Source of the DNA: Gemmatimonadota bacterium
GTDB taxonomy: Bacteria; Gemmatimonadota; Gemmatimonadetes; Gemmatimonadales; Gemmatimonadaceae
Assembly (NCBI GenBank): GCA_020161135.1
Contig: JAIUOB010000005.1
Coordinates: 248,001-312,000, forward strand
Direction of reading: 5' to 3'
DNA: 64,000 nucleotides
Below are positions 49,551 to 61,304 of this stretch, piece by piece (the first letter of the stretch is position 1; each line of letters starts with the position of its first letter). The notes below the pieces were generated by a model. That model was not told where the DNA came from. It did no database searches and saw nothing but the letters and a program-made list of their open reading frames with translations. The translations under genes and the position numbers were made by a program.

Positions 49551-50651
49551 TTACCGTGCGAGGCCGCGCGCGCGAAGGGTGGCGAGCCGCGCGGCGGCGT
49601 AGTGCTGGGCCCAGTGTGCGAGCCGTGCGCGTACGTCGTCGGGCGTGATGCGCTCCATGCGCCCCAGCCGGTACGTCATGTCGAGCGGGTAGTCCTCGCC
49701 CGGATCGCCGTAGGCATCGATGAGCAGGTCGTGCGCGAAATCGTAGGGCCCGACCCGCTTCGGGTTCGTGTAGCCCACCAGCGAGATGACCGGTGTGCGC
49801 AGGGCGATCGCCAGGTGCAACGGTCCCGTGTCGGGCGAGAGAGCCACCGCCGCACCGTCGAGGATTGCCGCGAGCTTGCGGAGACCGCTCCCCAGCGCGC
49901 TGTGCGCGAACGGTGCGTCGCGCAGGATGACCGTCTCGGCCGCGACCTCGCGCGCTGACTTGCCACCGACCAGCACGGGCTGCAGGCCATGCTCGTGCCA
50001 CAACGTGTGGCAGACGGCAGCCCAGCGTTCGGGCGCCCAGTCCTTCTCCGGCTTGCTGGTCGCGACGACGATGGGGGCGATGGGGCGATCGAAGCCGGCG
50101 AGGAACGACTGCTGCCAGGCGCGCTCCTCGTCGTTCCACGGGCCGAGGGTCCAGGTGGGCGCGCCATGCGGCACACCCAGCGCGTCGAGGAACTCGAAGT
50201 ACTGATCCTGCACATGCTGCCCGGCGTGCGGCGCGATGCGGTGCGTCGTGAACAGCCAGTTGGCATCGCGCGCGCGGGCCCGGTCGAAGCCCAGTTTGAC
50301 CGGCGACCGGGTGAGCGCGGTGACCAGCCCCGCCTTGAAGTACACCTGCAGCCCCAGCACCACGTCGAACGGGCGGGTGGCCAGTGCGGCACGCGTGTCG
50401 AGATAGGCACGCCATCCGCGACTGCGGTCGAAGACGACGATGTCGTCGACCAGCGGGTGCCCGCGCACGAGCGTCGCCGGCCCCGGCTGCAACACCCACG
50501 TGATGCGCGACTGCGGCGCGTGCGCCTTGAGCGCATGGATGACGGGCATCACGTGCACCGCGTCGCCCACCGCGCTCATCATCACGATGCCGATGCGGTC
50601 GAGCCGCACGGGGGGCAGCGGTGGCGTGGTCGGCGTTGGCCGCATGCTCAC
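49551..50651 (-). CDS. Glycosyltransferase family 9 (heptosyltransferase-like)
   Basis: 366 aa from the GTG at 50651, overlapping the kinase stop as GTGA; ATG 50645 is two codons on. The GT9 pattern is complete: IGIVMMSAVGDAVHVMPVI with the first phosphate loop, WKPEKDW-like SKPEKDWAPERWA, LVGGKSAREVA, and SPDTGPLHLAIAL for sugar-nucleotide binding, then GYTNPKRVGPY. GT9 enzymes move heptose or related sugars from ADP/UDP donors onto the LPS inner core at the cytoplasmic face. The preceding kinase resembles Kdo kinase, which makes an LPS-core assignment likely but not certain. Confidence 0.9.
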   Translation of the reverse strand: MSMRPTPTTPPLPPVRLDRIGIVMMSAVGDAVHVMPVIHALKAHAPQSRITWVLQPGPATLVRGHPLVDDIVVFDRSRGWRAYLDTRAALATRPFDVVLGLQVYFKAGLVTALTRSPVKLGFDRARARDANWLFTTHRIAPHAGQHVQDQYFEFLDALGVPHGAPTWTLGPWNDEERAWQQSFLAGFDRPIAPIVVATSKPEKDWAPERWAAVCHTLWHEHGLQPVLVGGKSAREVAAETVILRDAPFAHSALGSGLRKLAAILDGAAVALSPDTGPLHLAIALRTPVISLVGYTNPKRVGPYDFAHDLLIDAYGDPGEDYPLDMTYRLGRMERITPDDVRARLAHWAQHYAAARLATLRARGLAR

Positions 50652-51439
50652 GCGACCCCCGCGCGCGCGCCCACGCGCGCCAACGCCTGCGCCGCGAAGG
50701 TCTCGATGGCCACGTCCGCCAGCGCGCAGCCGAACCGGGTCCGCCACTTCCGCATGGAGCGCGTGAGGCGCGCGACATTGCGCTGCATGGTCTCGACCGG
50801 TGCACGCCGGACGTCGATGTCCACCACGTCGACATCGATGACCAGGGCCTCGGCGGCGTTTCCACGCGCACGGAGCAGGATGTTCTTCACGTTGAGATCG
50901 GGGTGCACCACGCCGGCTGCGGCCAGCGTGTCCAGCAGTACGTGTGTGGCCTCGAGCGCAGCGGCCGGTGTGGGCGCCGGCGCCAGGCACGCCAGCACCA
51001 TGCCCAGGTCGGCGGTGTCGGGGAGATAGGCGCTCACCACATCCACCCGCACGAGCCCCGGGCCGGCCGCGTAGCGTGCGAAACCCAGCACGTCGGTGGT
51101 GGCGATGCCTGCGGCACGCAGGGCCGCGGCGTTGGCGTGCTCGATGGGCGCCCGTGAGGGAAAGCGAAAGCGATCGCCGGTGAGCGGTGCCAGCAGCCCG
51201 CCGTGCCAGGCGTGCCGCACGACCACGCGGCGCCCGTCGGTGGGGAGGGTGGCCACGTACACCGGCGCACGCCCGCGCAGCGCCTGAGGCTGCGGCGCGG
51301 CAGACGCCCATGCGTACAGCGTGCCGTGCTCGCGCACCAATCGTGCGAGTTCGTCCACGAGGGGCGCGGCGGCCGATACGTCGCCGCCGTCCACCTCTCG
51401 CGTCACGAGCGCGTCGTGCGAGGCCGTGGTCGCCGTCAT
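50648..51439 (-). CDS. Lipopolysaccharide/Kdo kinase-like protein (InaA/KdkA family)
   Basis: 263 aa from ATG 51439. The eukaryotic-type kinase fold is degenerate but recognisable: VVVRHAWHGGLLAPLTGDRF near the N-terminus, AAGVVHPDLNVKNILLR as the HxDLNxxN catalytic loop, and VIDVDVVDID for metal binding. KdkA and WaaP phosphorylate Kdo or heptose of the LPS core. The gene overlaps the cyclase gene (ATGA) and the GT9 gene (GTGA), indicating tight co-expression. Substrate cannot be read from sequence. Confidence 0.82.
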   Translation of the reverse strand: MTATTASHDALVTREVDGGDVSAAAPLVDELARLVREHGTLYAWASAAPQPQALRGRAPVYVATLPTDGRRVVVRHAWHGGLLAPLTGDRFRFPSRAPIEHANAAALRAAGIATTDVLGFARYAAGPGLVRVDVVSAYLPDTADLGMVLACLAPAPTPAAALEATHVLLDTLAAAGVVHPDLNVKNILLRARGNAAEALVIDVDVVDIDVRRAPVETMQRNVARLTRSMRKWRTRFGCALADVAIETFAAQALARVGARAGVA

Positions 51440-53055
51440 GGGGGCGTGAGCGACCAGGCGAACGGCGCGTCGCGGCCGGCCTGCACGTCGGGGCGCGCCT
51501 CGGCCGAGGGCGCCGCGGAGAGCGCGACGCGGATCGCATCGCTCACGAGGATCTCGCCGCCGCGCGCGGCAGAACACAGGCGGCTGGCGGTGTTCACCGT
51601 CTCGCCGATGAGTGTGTGGTCGAGCCGTCGCGGCGACCCGATGTCGCCCACGAAGGCGTCGCCGGTGTGCACACCGATGCCCACCTCGAACGTCGGGCGC
51701 CCCTCGATGCGCCAGCGCGCATTGAGGGTGTCGAGCGCGGTGAGCATGTCGCGGGCGGCGGCCACGGCACGGTCGGCTTCGTCGCCGCGCCACGAGGGCG
51801 AGCCCCACCAGGCCATCACCGCATCGCCGATGAACTTGTCGAGCGCGCCATCGTGTCGGAACACGCACTCGACCATGGCGCCGAAGTACTCGTTGAGCTG
51901 CCGCGCCAGCGCCGTGGGTGGCAACGTCTCGGCAATGGCGGTGAAGCCGCGCAGGTCGCTGAACAGCACCACGACCGGTTGGCGGAGCCCGGTGAGCGTG
52001 GCGGGCGACGTACCGGCCGCACTCTCGCGTGCGAAGCGCGACGCGACATGGGGTGTGAAGTAGCGCTCGAGGCGCTCGCGGAGCCGGGTCGCGACCTGCA
52101 GCGCCTCCACCTGCCGCTCGCGTTCGACGGCCGCGGCCGCGATCGCGGCAAACGCCACCAGCAGCGACAGGTCGCCCTCCACAAAGCCGCCGCGATGGCC
52201 CAGGTGATCGACATACAGCACGCCCAGCGTCTCGCGCGGTGCGGGTGCATCGTGCGCGGTCGCCGTGGACGGCATCCGTGGTGCGCCCAGCAACGGCACC
52301 GCCATGGCGGCGCGCACCGACTGCGCGATGACCGATTCACCGGTGGACCGCGGATCGCTGGCGGCCTCGTTGGTGAGGAGCGCGACCTGACGCTCCGCCA
52401 CCCCCTCGACGATGCGGCGCGGCACCGGTGGCGCCGCCACGCCGTGCGCGATCGCGGCATCGGCGCGAAGCTGCTGCGCGCGCGTGCTCAGCACGCCGTC
52501 GTCGCCCCGCACCAGCACCGCCGCGCGGTCGGCATCGAAGGTCTCACGCAGCGTCACCGCGACGCCGTCGAGCAGCGCATCGAGCGCCGGGTAGCTCGCG
52601 AGGCGTTCGGCCACCTGCACGAGCATCGCGAGGCGTGCCGTGGCCTGCGGCTCGCTGGTCGTGAGCGCGGCCATCGCGTCGGCCGTGCTGGGTACGGCGC
52701 GCTCGAGCAGCAGCGTGGCCCCGCCATCGAGCCCGGCCATGGCCGGTGTCGGGTGCGCCACGCGGGTGTGCTCGGTGACGAAGGTGAGCGACACGGTGCC
52801 GAAGTCGATCGTGTCCCCGTCGTGCGCGACCGCATTGATGATGCGCGCGCCGTTCACCCAGGTGCCGTTCCGCGAATCGAGGTCGTGCAGGTGGAGCCCG
52901 CCGTCGGCGTCGAGGCGCAGCTCGGCGTGCCGCCGCGACACGGCCGCGTCGATGAGCGGCACATCGCACGTCGGCTCGCGCCCCACGATGAGCGTCGCCC
53001 CCGCGTGGAGCGGAAAGCGGCGGTCGCCGGCGGGGGAAACGAGCGCGTATGCCAC
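51436..53055 (-). CDS. FHA-GAF-adenylate/guanylate cyclase (class III)
   Basis: 539 aa from the GTG at 53055 (start uncertain; the frame extends upstream into trpE). The FHA domain at about residues 10-95 has VGREPTCD and SRRHAEL plus DLDSRNGTWVNG. A GAF-like domain lies at about 140-310 (LPGVLYVDHLG-type strand, LLVAFAAIAAAAVER). The cyclase domain at about 355-530 has both metal Asp residues (Asp367 in FSDLRGF, Asp411 in FIGDAVMAWWG), Lys407 for adenine, and NTASRLCSAARGGE for the transition state. It should make cAMP in response to phosphopeptide and small-ligand or redox signals. It sits between trpE and LPS genes in one run. Confidence 0.9.
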   Translation of the reverse strand: MAYALVSPAGDRRFPLHAGATLIVGREPTCDVPLIDAAVSRRHAELRLDADGGLHLHDLDSRNGTWVNGARIINAVAHDGDTIDFGTVSLTFVTEHTRVAHPTPAMAGLDGGATLLLERAVPSTADAMAALTTSEPQATARLAMLVQVAERLASYPALDALLDGVAVTLRETFDADRAAVLVRGDDGVLSTRAQQLRADAAIAHGVAAPPVPRRIVEGVAERQVALLTNEAASDPRSTGESVIAQSVRAAMAVPLLGAPRMPSTATAHDAPAPRETLGVLYVDHLGHRGGFVEGDLSLLVAFAAIAAAAVERERQVEALQVATRLRERLERYFTPHVASRFARESAAGTSPATLTGLRQPVVVLFSDLRGFTAIAETLPPTALARQLNEYFGAMVECVFRHDGALDKFIGDAVMAWWGSPSWRGDEADRAVAAARDMLTALDTLNARWRIEGRPTFEVGIGVHTGDAFVGDIGSPRRLDHTLIGETVNTASRLCSAARGGEILVSDAIRVALSAAPSAEARPDVQAGRDAPFAWSLTPP

Positions 53056-53075
53056 GTGGCCGTGCGCCGGGTCGG

Positions 53076-54581
53076 TCAGCGCGCCGCGCGGGCGCGCGCG
53101 ATGGCGGTGAGCATGGCGCGCGCCTTGTTCTCGGTCTCTTCCCACTCCTTGGCCGGCACGGAGTCGTGCACGATGCCGGCGCCGGCCTGCACCGCCGCGA
53201 CGCCGTCAGCCATGACGCAGGTGCGAATCGTGATGGCGAGGTCCATGCGCGTGTCTCCCGCGCCGATGACGCCGAGTGCGCCGGCGTACGCACCGCGCCG
53301 CTCGGGTTCGAGCTCGTCGATGATCTCCATCGCGCGCACCTTCGGCGCCCCGGTCATGGTGCCGGCAGGGAACACCGCACGGAACGCATCGAGCGCGCTC
53401 GACCCGTCCACGAGGTCACCCTCCACCTGGCTCACGATGTGAAACACGTGCGAGTACCGCTCGACCACCATGAGGTCGGTGACCTCCACCGATCCGTAGC
53501 GGGCGAGGCGCCCCACGTCGTTGCGACCCAGGTCGACCAGCATGACATGCTCGGCCCGCTCCTTCTCGTCGGCCAGCAGCTCGGCGGCGAGCGCCTCGTC
53601 CTCGGCCGGCGTCTTGCCGCGCGGGCGCGTGCCGGCGATCGGGCGCACGGTCACGCGGCCGTCGGCCACGCGCACCATGAGCTCCGGGCTGCTCCCCACG
53701 AGCGTGAGACCGTCCAGCTCGAGGTGGAACATGTACGGCGACGGATTGAGCGCGCGGAGCACGCGATAGAGCGTGGTGGGGTCGAAGTCGAGCGGCAGCA
53801 CCATGCGCCGCGCGAGCAGCGCCTGAAACACGTCGCCGGCAAGGATGTACTCCTTGATGCGATCGACATCGCGCTCGAACTGCTCGCGGGTGTAGCGCGA
53901 CGTGGCCGTCGCCGGCGCGACATCGGTGCGCACGGTGAGCGGCGGCAGCACCTCGGGGCCCTGCAGGCGTGCGATGGCGTCGTCGAGCGTCGCTGTGGCC
54001 CGCGCGTGCAACGCCTGCAGTGTGTCCTCGCTGGCGCCGGCCGGTACCGGCACCGACACGATGACGCGCGCCTCGCCGCGCCAGTTGTCGATGACCACCA
54101 GCGCGTCGGTGAAGACGAAGCAGGCGTCGGGGTAGTCCATTGTGCGCGGCGGCGCGTGCGGCAGGCGTTCGATGTGCCGCACCACGTCGTAGCCCATGAA
54201 GCCGAAGGCCCCGCTCCAGAGCGCACCCAACTCCGGGGCGTCCACCGGGTTCATGCTGCGCACGAGGTCGCGCAGGTCGGCGATGGGGTCGGCGGGGGTG
54301 CGGGCGCCGTGCCAGCCCGCCTCGGCAGTCCAGTCCTCGACCACGCCGTCACGCAGCCGCCACGCGCCGCGCGGCTCGGTGCCCAGGTAGGTCCAGCGTG
54401 ACCACGCCTCGCCCCGCGTCACGGCCGACTCGAGCAGGAAGGCAAACGCACCGCGGCGCAGCTTCGCGAAAGCGGCCACGGGCGTGCAGAGGTCGAGCAG
54501 GCAGTCGCGCCACACAGGCACGAGGCCGCCCGAGCCCAGGGCCGTCTCGGCCCGGGCGCGGAAGTCGGCGTAGGCGGTCAT
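53076..54581 (-). CDS. trpE: Anthranilate synthase component I (chorismate-binding)
   Basis: 501 aa from ATG 54581. The chorismate-utilising domain is complete: YTREQFERDVDRIKEYI, AGDVFQALLARR, PYMFHLELDGLTLVGSSPELMV, IAGTRPRGKTPAEDE, LVDLGRNDVGR, and FPAGTMTGAPKVRAMEII, then RRGAYAGALGVIG. It matches TrpE better than PabB or MenF. With glutamine amidotransferase TrpG it makes anthranilate. No trpG or other trp gene lies beside it; the next gene, 20 bases downstream, is a cyclase, so the usual trp operon is split here. Confidence 0.92.
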   Translation of the reverse strand: MTAYADFRARAETALGSGGLVPVWRDCLLDLCTPVAAFAKLRRGAFAFLLESAVTRGEAWSRWTYLGTEPRGAWRLRDGVVEDWTAEAGWHGARTPADPIADLRDLVRSMNPVDAPELGALWSGAFGFMGYDVVRHIERLPHAPPRTMDYPDACFVFTDALVVIDNWRGEARVIVSVPVPAGASEDTLQALHARATATLDDAIARLQGPEVLPPLTVRTDVAPATATSRYTREQFERDVDRIKEYILAGDVFQALLARRMVLPLDFDPTTLYRVLRALNPSPYMFHLELDGLTLVGSSPELMVRVADGRVTVRPIAGTRPRGKTPAEDEALAAELLADEKERAEHVMLVDLGRNDVGRLARYGSVEVTDLMVVERYSHVFHIVSQVEGDLVDGSSALDAFRAVFPAGTMTGAPKVRAMEIIDELEPERRGAYAGALGVIGAGDTRMDLAITIRTCVMADGVAAVQAGAGIVHDSVPAKEWEETENKARAMLTAIARARAAR

Positions 54582-54640
54582 CGCCCGTAAGTTCGCCGGG
54601 GCGCTCGCCGCCCGGCAAGCGACGCCACAGCTTTCGCGCC

Positions 54641-55156
54641 ATGCATGCACGCGCACGCGGGGCCGCTGTGGAGCTGGGGACAACGCGCATCGAGGCGCGC
54701 ATCGTCGACGTGGTGGTGGTGCGACCGGCACCACGGGCGCGCGGTGCGCCGTGGCAGGTGCTCACCCTGCGACGCGCACCGGGAACGCGGTGCACCGGCG
54801 CCTGGGAGCTCGTGCACGGGCGCATCGAGGCTGGCGAGCACCCCGCCGACGCTGCCGTGCGCGAGGTGCGTGAGGAGACCGGCCTCGCGGTGGAGCGGCT
54901 CTACAGCATCGCCGTCAATCCATTCTGGCTGGTGCCGACGGACACCGTGCAACTCGCGCTCGTGCTCGCCGCGGTGGTCGACGGTGCCCCGGCACCCGCG
55001 CTCTCCGAGGAACACGACGCGGCCGTGTGGCGCACTCCTGCGGCGGCGGTGAAGGTGCTGGCGTGGCCGCGCGAACATGAGGCCGTGCGCCACACCATGC
55101 ACCTGCTGCGCAGTGGCGATGCGGGGGCGGTGGAGGAGGTCTTGCGGGTGCGGTGA
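54641..55156 (+). CDS. Nudix hydrolase
   Basis: 171 aa from ATG 54641 (an ATG at 54645 is out of frame). The Nudix box runs from GRIEAGEHPADAAVREVREE to TGLAV (G-x5-E-x7-REVxEE-x-G-x), with the catalytic Glu pair intact. Before it is a beta-rich part with PGTRCTGAWELVHG, and afterwards TDTVQLALVLAAVV. It cleaves nucleoside diphosphates linked to other moieties; which one is not readable. It diverges from trpE, with 59 bases between. A TAAGTT hexamer (54588-54593) lies 47 bases ahead of the start. Confidence 0.85.
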   Translation: MHARARGAAVELGTTRIEARIVDVVVVRPAPRARGAPWQVLTLRRAPGTRCTGAWELVHGRIEAGEHPADAAVREVREETGLAVERLYSIAVNPFWLVPTDTVQLALVLAAVVDGAPAPALSEEHDAAVWRTPAAAVKVLAWPREHEAVRHTMHLLRSGDAGAVEEVLRVR

Positions 55157-55198
55157 GCGCGCGCGCCAGTCGTGCGTCCGCAGCGCGACCCGAACCGC

Positions 55199-55885
55199 TT
55201 ACCGCTCCCCGCTCCCCTTCTTCGCGGCCGCCTGCGCGCGCGACCGCACCAGCGAGCGCTCGCGCTCGATGCGCTGCATGACCGCGTTCCAGTCGGTCAC
55301 GGCCGGCGTGCTTTCCATCTGCGCCGTGATGGGCTGATTCACGTCGAGCTGCCCGTCGAACACCAGCAGCGCACTCTGCACCTCGCGCTGCTTGAGACGG
55401 TATTCGCCGAACCCCGGCGTGAGCGGCACCATGTCGAGCGGCCGGAAGTCACGCCCGGTGTTGCTGATCACGAACTCGAGGGGCGAGAAGCGCGTCTCCC
55501 CCTGCTCGAGCGCGAAGAAGCTCACGTACCACACCGAGTACGACGGCAACCGCGTGCGGTCGCGGATGGCGAGCAGCGCATTGCGCTTGCTCTCCCCCAG
55601 CTCGTGCAGCGACCGGTACGAATCGGGCGACAGCAGCCGGATGATGCGCTCGTCGAGCGGCACCGCACGCACCTGCACGCCGCCGCTCGGCGACACCTTG
55701 AGCGCGATGTCGTCCTGTCGCAGCGTGCCGAAGCCCGTCGGCACCCAGTTGGGATCGAGCGTATCGGCGGCGATGCCGGGAAGGGGCGGGGGCGTGCCCT
55801 GCGCCGGCAGCACGGGCGCCGAGGCGCACGCCGCGGTCGCGACCAGCGACAGCAGCAGTGCCAGGTGGGACGGTGTGGTCGTCAT
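55199..55885 (-). CDS. Hypothetical lipoprotein
   Basis: 228 aa from ATG 55885, which overlaps the engB stop as ATGA. A short n-region and hydrophobic stretch end in a lipobox (VATAAC), so the Cys near residue 20 should be lipidated. After a Pro-rich linker the protein is beta-rich with a helical C-terminus ending in a Lys/Arg-rich patch (AQAAAKKGSGER). No family recognised; the position at the end of a lon-engB run suggests envelope-linked use. Its first codons (ATGACGACCACACC) are identical to those of engB. Confidence 0.65.
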   Translation of the reverse strand: MTTTPSHLALLLSLVATAACASAPVLPAQGTPPPLPGIAADTLDPNWVPTGFGTLRQDDIALKVSPSGGVQVRAVPLDERIIRLLSPDSYRSLHELGESKRNALLAIRDRTRLPSYSVWYVSFFALEQGETRFSPLEFVISNTGRDFRPLDMVPLTPGFGEYRLKQREVQSALLVFDGQLDVNQPITAQMESTPAVTDWNAVMQRIERERSLVRSRAQAAAKKGSGER

Positions 55886-56504
55886 GCGGTCCTCCAGTCG
55901 GGCAGGGTGAGCAACGCCTGCAGCGCCGATGCCAGCTCGTCGCGTCCTTCGCCGGTCTGCGCGCTGAACGGCACCACCTGGTCGGGGTCGAGCCCCAACT
56001 GCGTGCACAACGCGGCCACGCGGGCACGCGCCTGCGTGGGCGTGAGCTTGTCCACCTTGGTGATGGCGAAGATGGTGGGTACCCCCAAGGTCGCCAGGAA
56101 ATCCAGCATCACCAGGTCGTCCTCGGTGGGGTCGTGCCGCACGTCGAGCAACTGCACCACCCCGCGCAGCATCGGGCTGTCGGTGAGGTACCCCTCGATG
56201 AGCGGCCGCCACTCCGCCTTGCGGGTCTTGCTGATGCGCGCGTAGCCGTACCCCGGCAGGTCGGCCAGCACGAAGGTGCGATTCACGTCGAAGAAGTGAA
56301 TCTCGCGCGTGCGCCCGGGTGTGTTGGATACCCGTGCGAACGCCTTCCGCTTCATGAGCTTGTTGAGCAGCGACGACTTGCCCACGTTCGACCGCCCCAC
56401 GAAGGCCACCTCGGGGCGCTCCACCGGCGGACGCCAGCCGTCGCGCACCGCCATGGGGCCGAGGTATTCGAGGTGTCGGATGACGAGCGGATCGGGTGTG
56501 GTCG

Positions 56505-56508
<4 letters not shown>
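55882..56508 (-). CDS. engB: Ribosome biogenesis GTPase EngB/YihA
   Basis: 208 aa. G1 GRSNVGKSSL, G2-region NTPGRTRE, G3 DLPGYGYAR and G4 TKVDKL are in the EngB order. EngB binds GTP and is needed for assembly of the large ribosomal subunit and cell division. It starts by ATGA overlap with the lon stop and is followed by the lipoprotein gene with another ATGA overlap. The spacing and order are typical of Proteobacteria-like lon-engB pairs. Confidence 0.95.
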
Positions 56509-58925
<2,417 letters not shown>

Positions 58926-58936
58926 ACGGGCTTTGC

Positions 58937-60202
<1,266 letters not shown>

Positions 60203-60563
60203 GTCGATCCGGTACGAAGGGCGTCGGGACGCGGGGGAGAGTGCGGAGATCCGGGCAACGTCACCCGGGGCTGGGACACCCCGATCACTACCCGGAGAGT
60301 TACGCGGGCCGGCACGCAGGGTCAAGCGAAACCGGGACGAGCGCGGGCGATATCCTCTGGATCAGTATCGACCGCATGGGTCGTTTTCCGAACCCCGCCG
60401 GGGTGGCGCATCCACGCCATGACGCTTCGGTGCCACACGCGATATCGTCGAACCAGCGGTGGCGCGTCGTGCGCCCGCCCGCTGGCGGCGTCATACCCGC
60501 CAGAGCCCGGTTTGTTGTCCCGCGCTCCGTTGTCCGTCCCGTCGTCCCGGCACGCCTCTCCCC
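60203..60563. other. 361-base intergenic stretch between clpX (-) and membrane protein (+)
   Basis: No gene is supported here. It should hold divergent promoters for clpX-lon-engB on the minus strand and the membrane protein/P450 pair on the plus strand. I see TAACTC and TAGTGAT-like sequences on the minus strand (about 60290-60303) but no confident promoter. An open plus-strand frame reads through it but is Arg/Pro-rich and has no start with a good ribosome site. No RNA gene or repeat was recognised. Confidence 0.5.
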
Positions 60564-61304
60564 ATGTGGCCGTTCTACGCCTTTCTCGCCGTGCACGTCA
60601 CCTGCGGCGCCATCGGGTTGCTGCTCTTCTGGATCCCGGTCATCCGGCGCAAGGGTGGCCGCACCCACCGCACCTGGGGGCTCTGGTACGCGCGCCTGAT
60701 GTTCGTGACGGCCTGCATGGCACTCTGCATGGCCATCACGACGCTGCTCGACCCCCTCGCGACGCACCCGCGTCAGGTCGCCCTCGGCTGGTCGGCGGAG
60801 CGCATTCGCGGCGTGTTCGGCGTGCTCATGGCGTACCTTGCGGTGCTCACCGCGCACCTGGTCTGGCACGGGTTGGCCTCGGTCCGGAATCGCGCGCAGC
60901 ATGAGCGGAACCGCCACTGGGGCAACATCGCGCTCAATATCGCTGTCCTCGTGTCGGCGGCCGCGTGCGCCGTCGTCGGCGTCCGGCTTGGCGACACGCT
61001 GCTCATGGTGTTCCCGCTGGTTGGGCTGGTGTCGGCACTCCGCAACCTCTGGTTCATCAGCCGCCGCACGCCGTCGAAGATCCGCTGGCAACTCGAGCAC
61101 GTGAAGGCCATCGTGGGGTCGGGCATCTCGGTGTACACGGCCTTCCTCGCCTTCGGGCTCGTCCGTCTCTCGCCAGATCGCGCACTCGATCCGCGGTGGT
61201 GGGCGGTGCCGTTCGTGGTCGGGCTCTCCCTCATCATCTACCACCAGGTGCGCATCGTGATGGCCGTGCGACGGAGCCGCAGCCTGGCGGCGGCACGGCC
61301 GTGA
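60564..61304 (+). CDS. Hypothetical polytopic membrane protein coupled to a P450
   Basis: 246 aa from ATG 60564 (MWPFYAFLAVHVTCGAIG). About six to seven transmembrane helices with short loops containing His (FLAVHVTCGAIGLLLFWIP, AHLVWHGL, LSLIIYHQVRI); the first helix recalls the DUF2306-type membrane family. The His residues could bind haem or copper, but spacing does not settle this. The gene ends by a GTGA overlap with the P450, so the pair is probably a functional unit, perhaps delivering a substrate or electrons to the P450. No other partner is visible. Confidence 0.65.
   Translation: MWPFYAFLAVHVTCGAIGLLLFWIPVIRRKGGRTHRTWGLWYARLMFVTACMALCMAITTLLDPLATHPRQVALGWSAERIRGVFGVLMAYLAVLTAHLVWHGLASVRNRAQHERNRHWGNIALNIAVLVSAAACAVVGVRLGDTLLMVFPLVGLVSALRNLWFISRRTPSKIRWQLEHVKAIVGSGISVYTAFLAFGLVRLSPDRALDPRWWAVPFVVGLSLIIYHQVRIVMAVRRSRSLAAARP

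Noticed and set aside
51187..53442. 751-codon plus-strand open frame opposite the cyclase
   Set aside because: Arg-rich, no domains; the minus strand encodes FHA and cyclase motifs.
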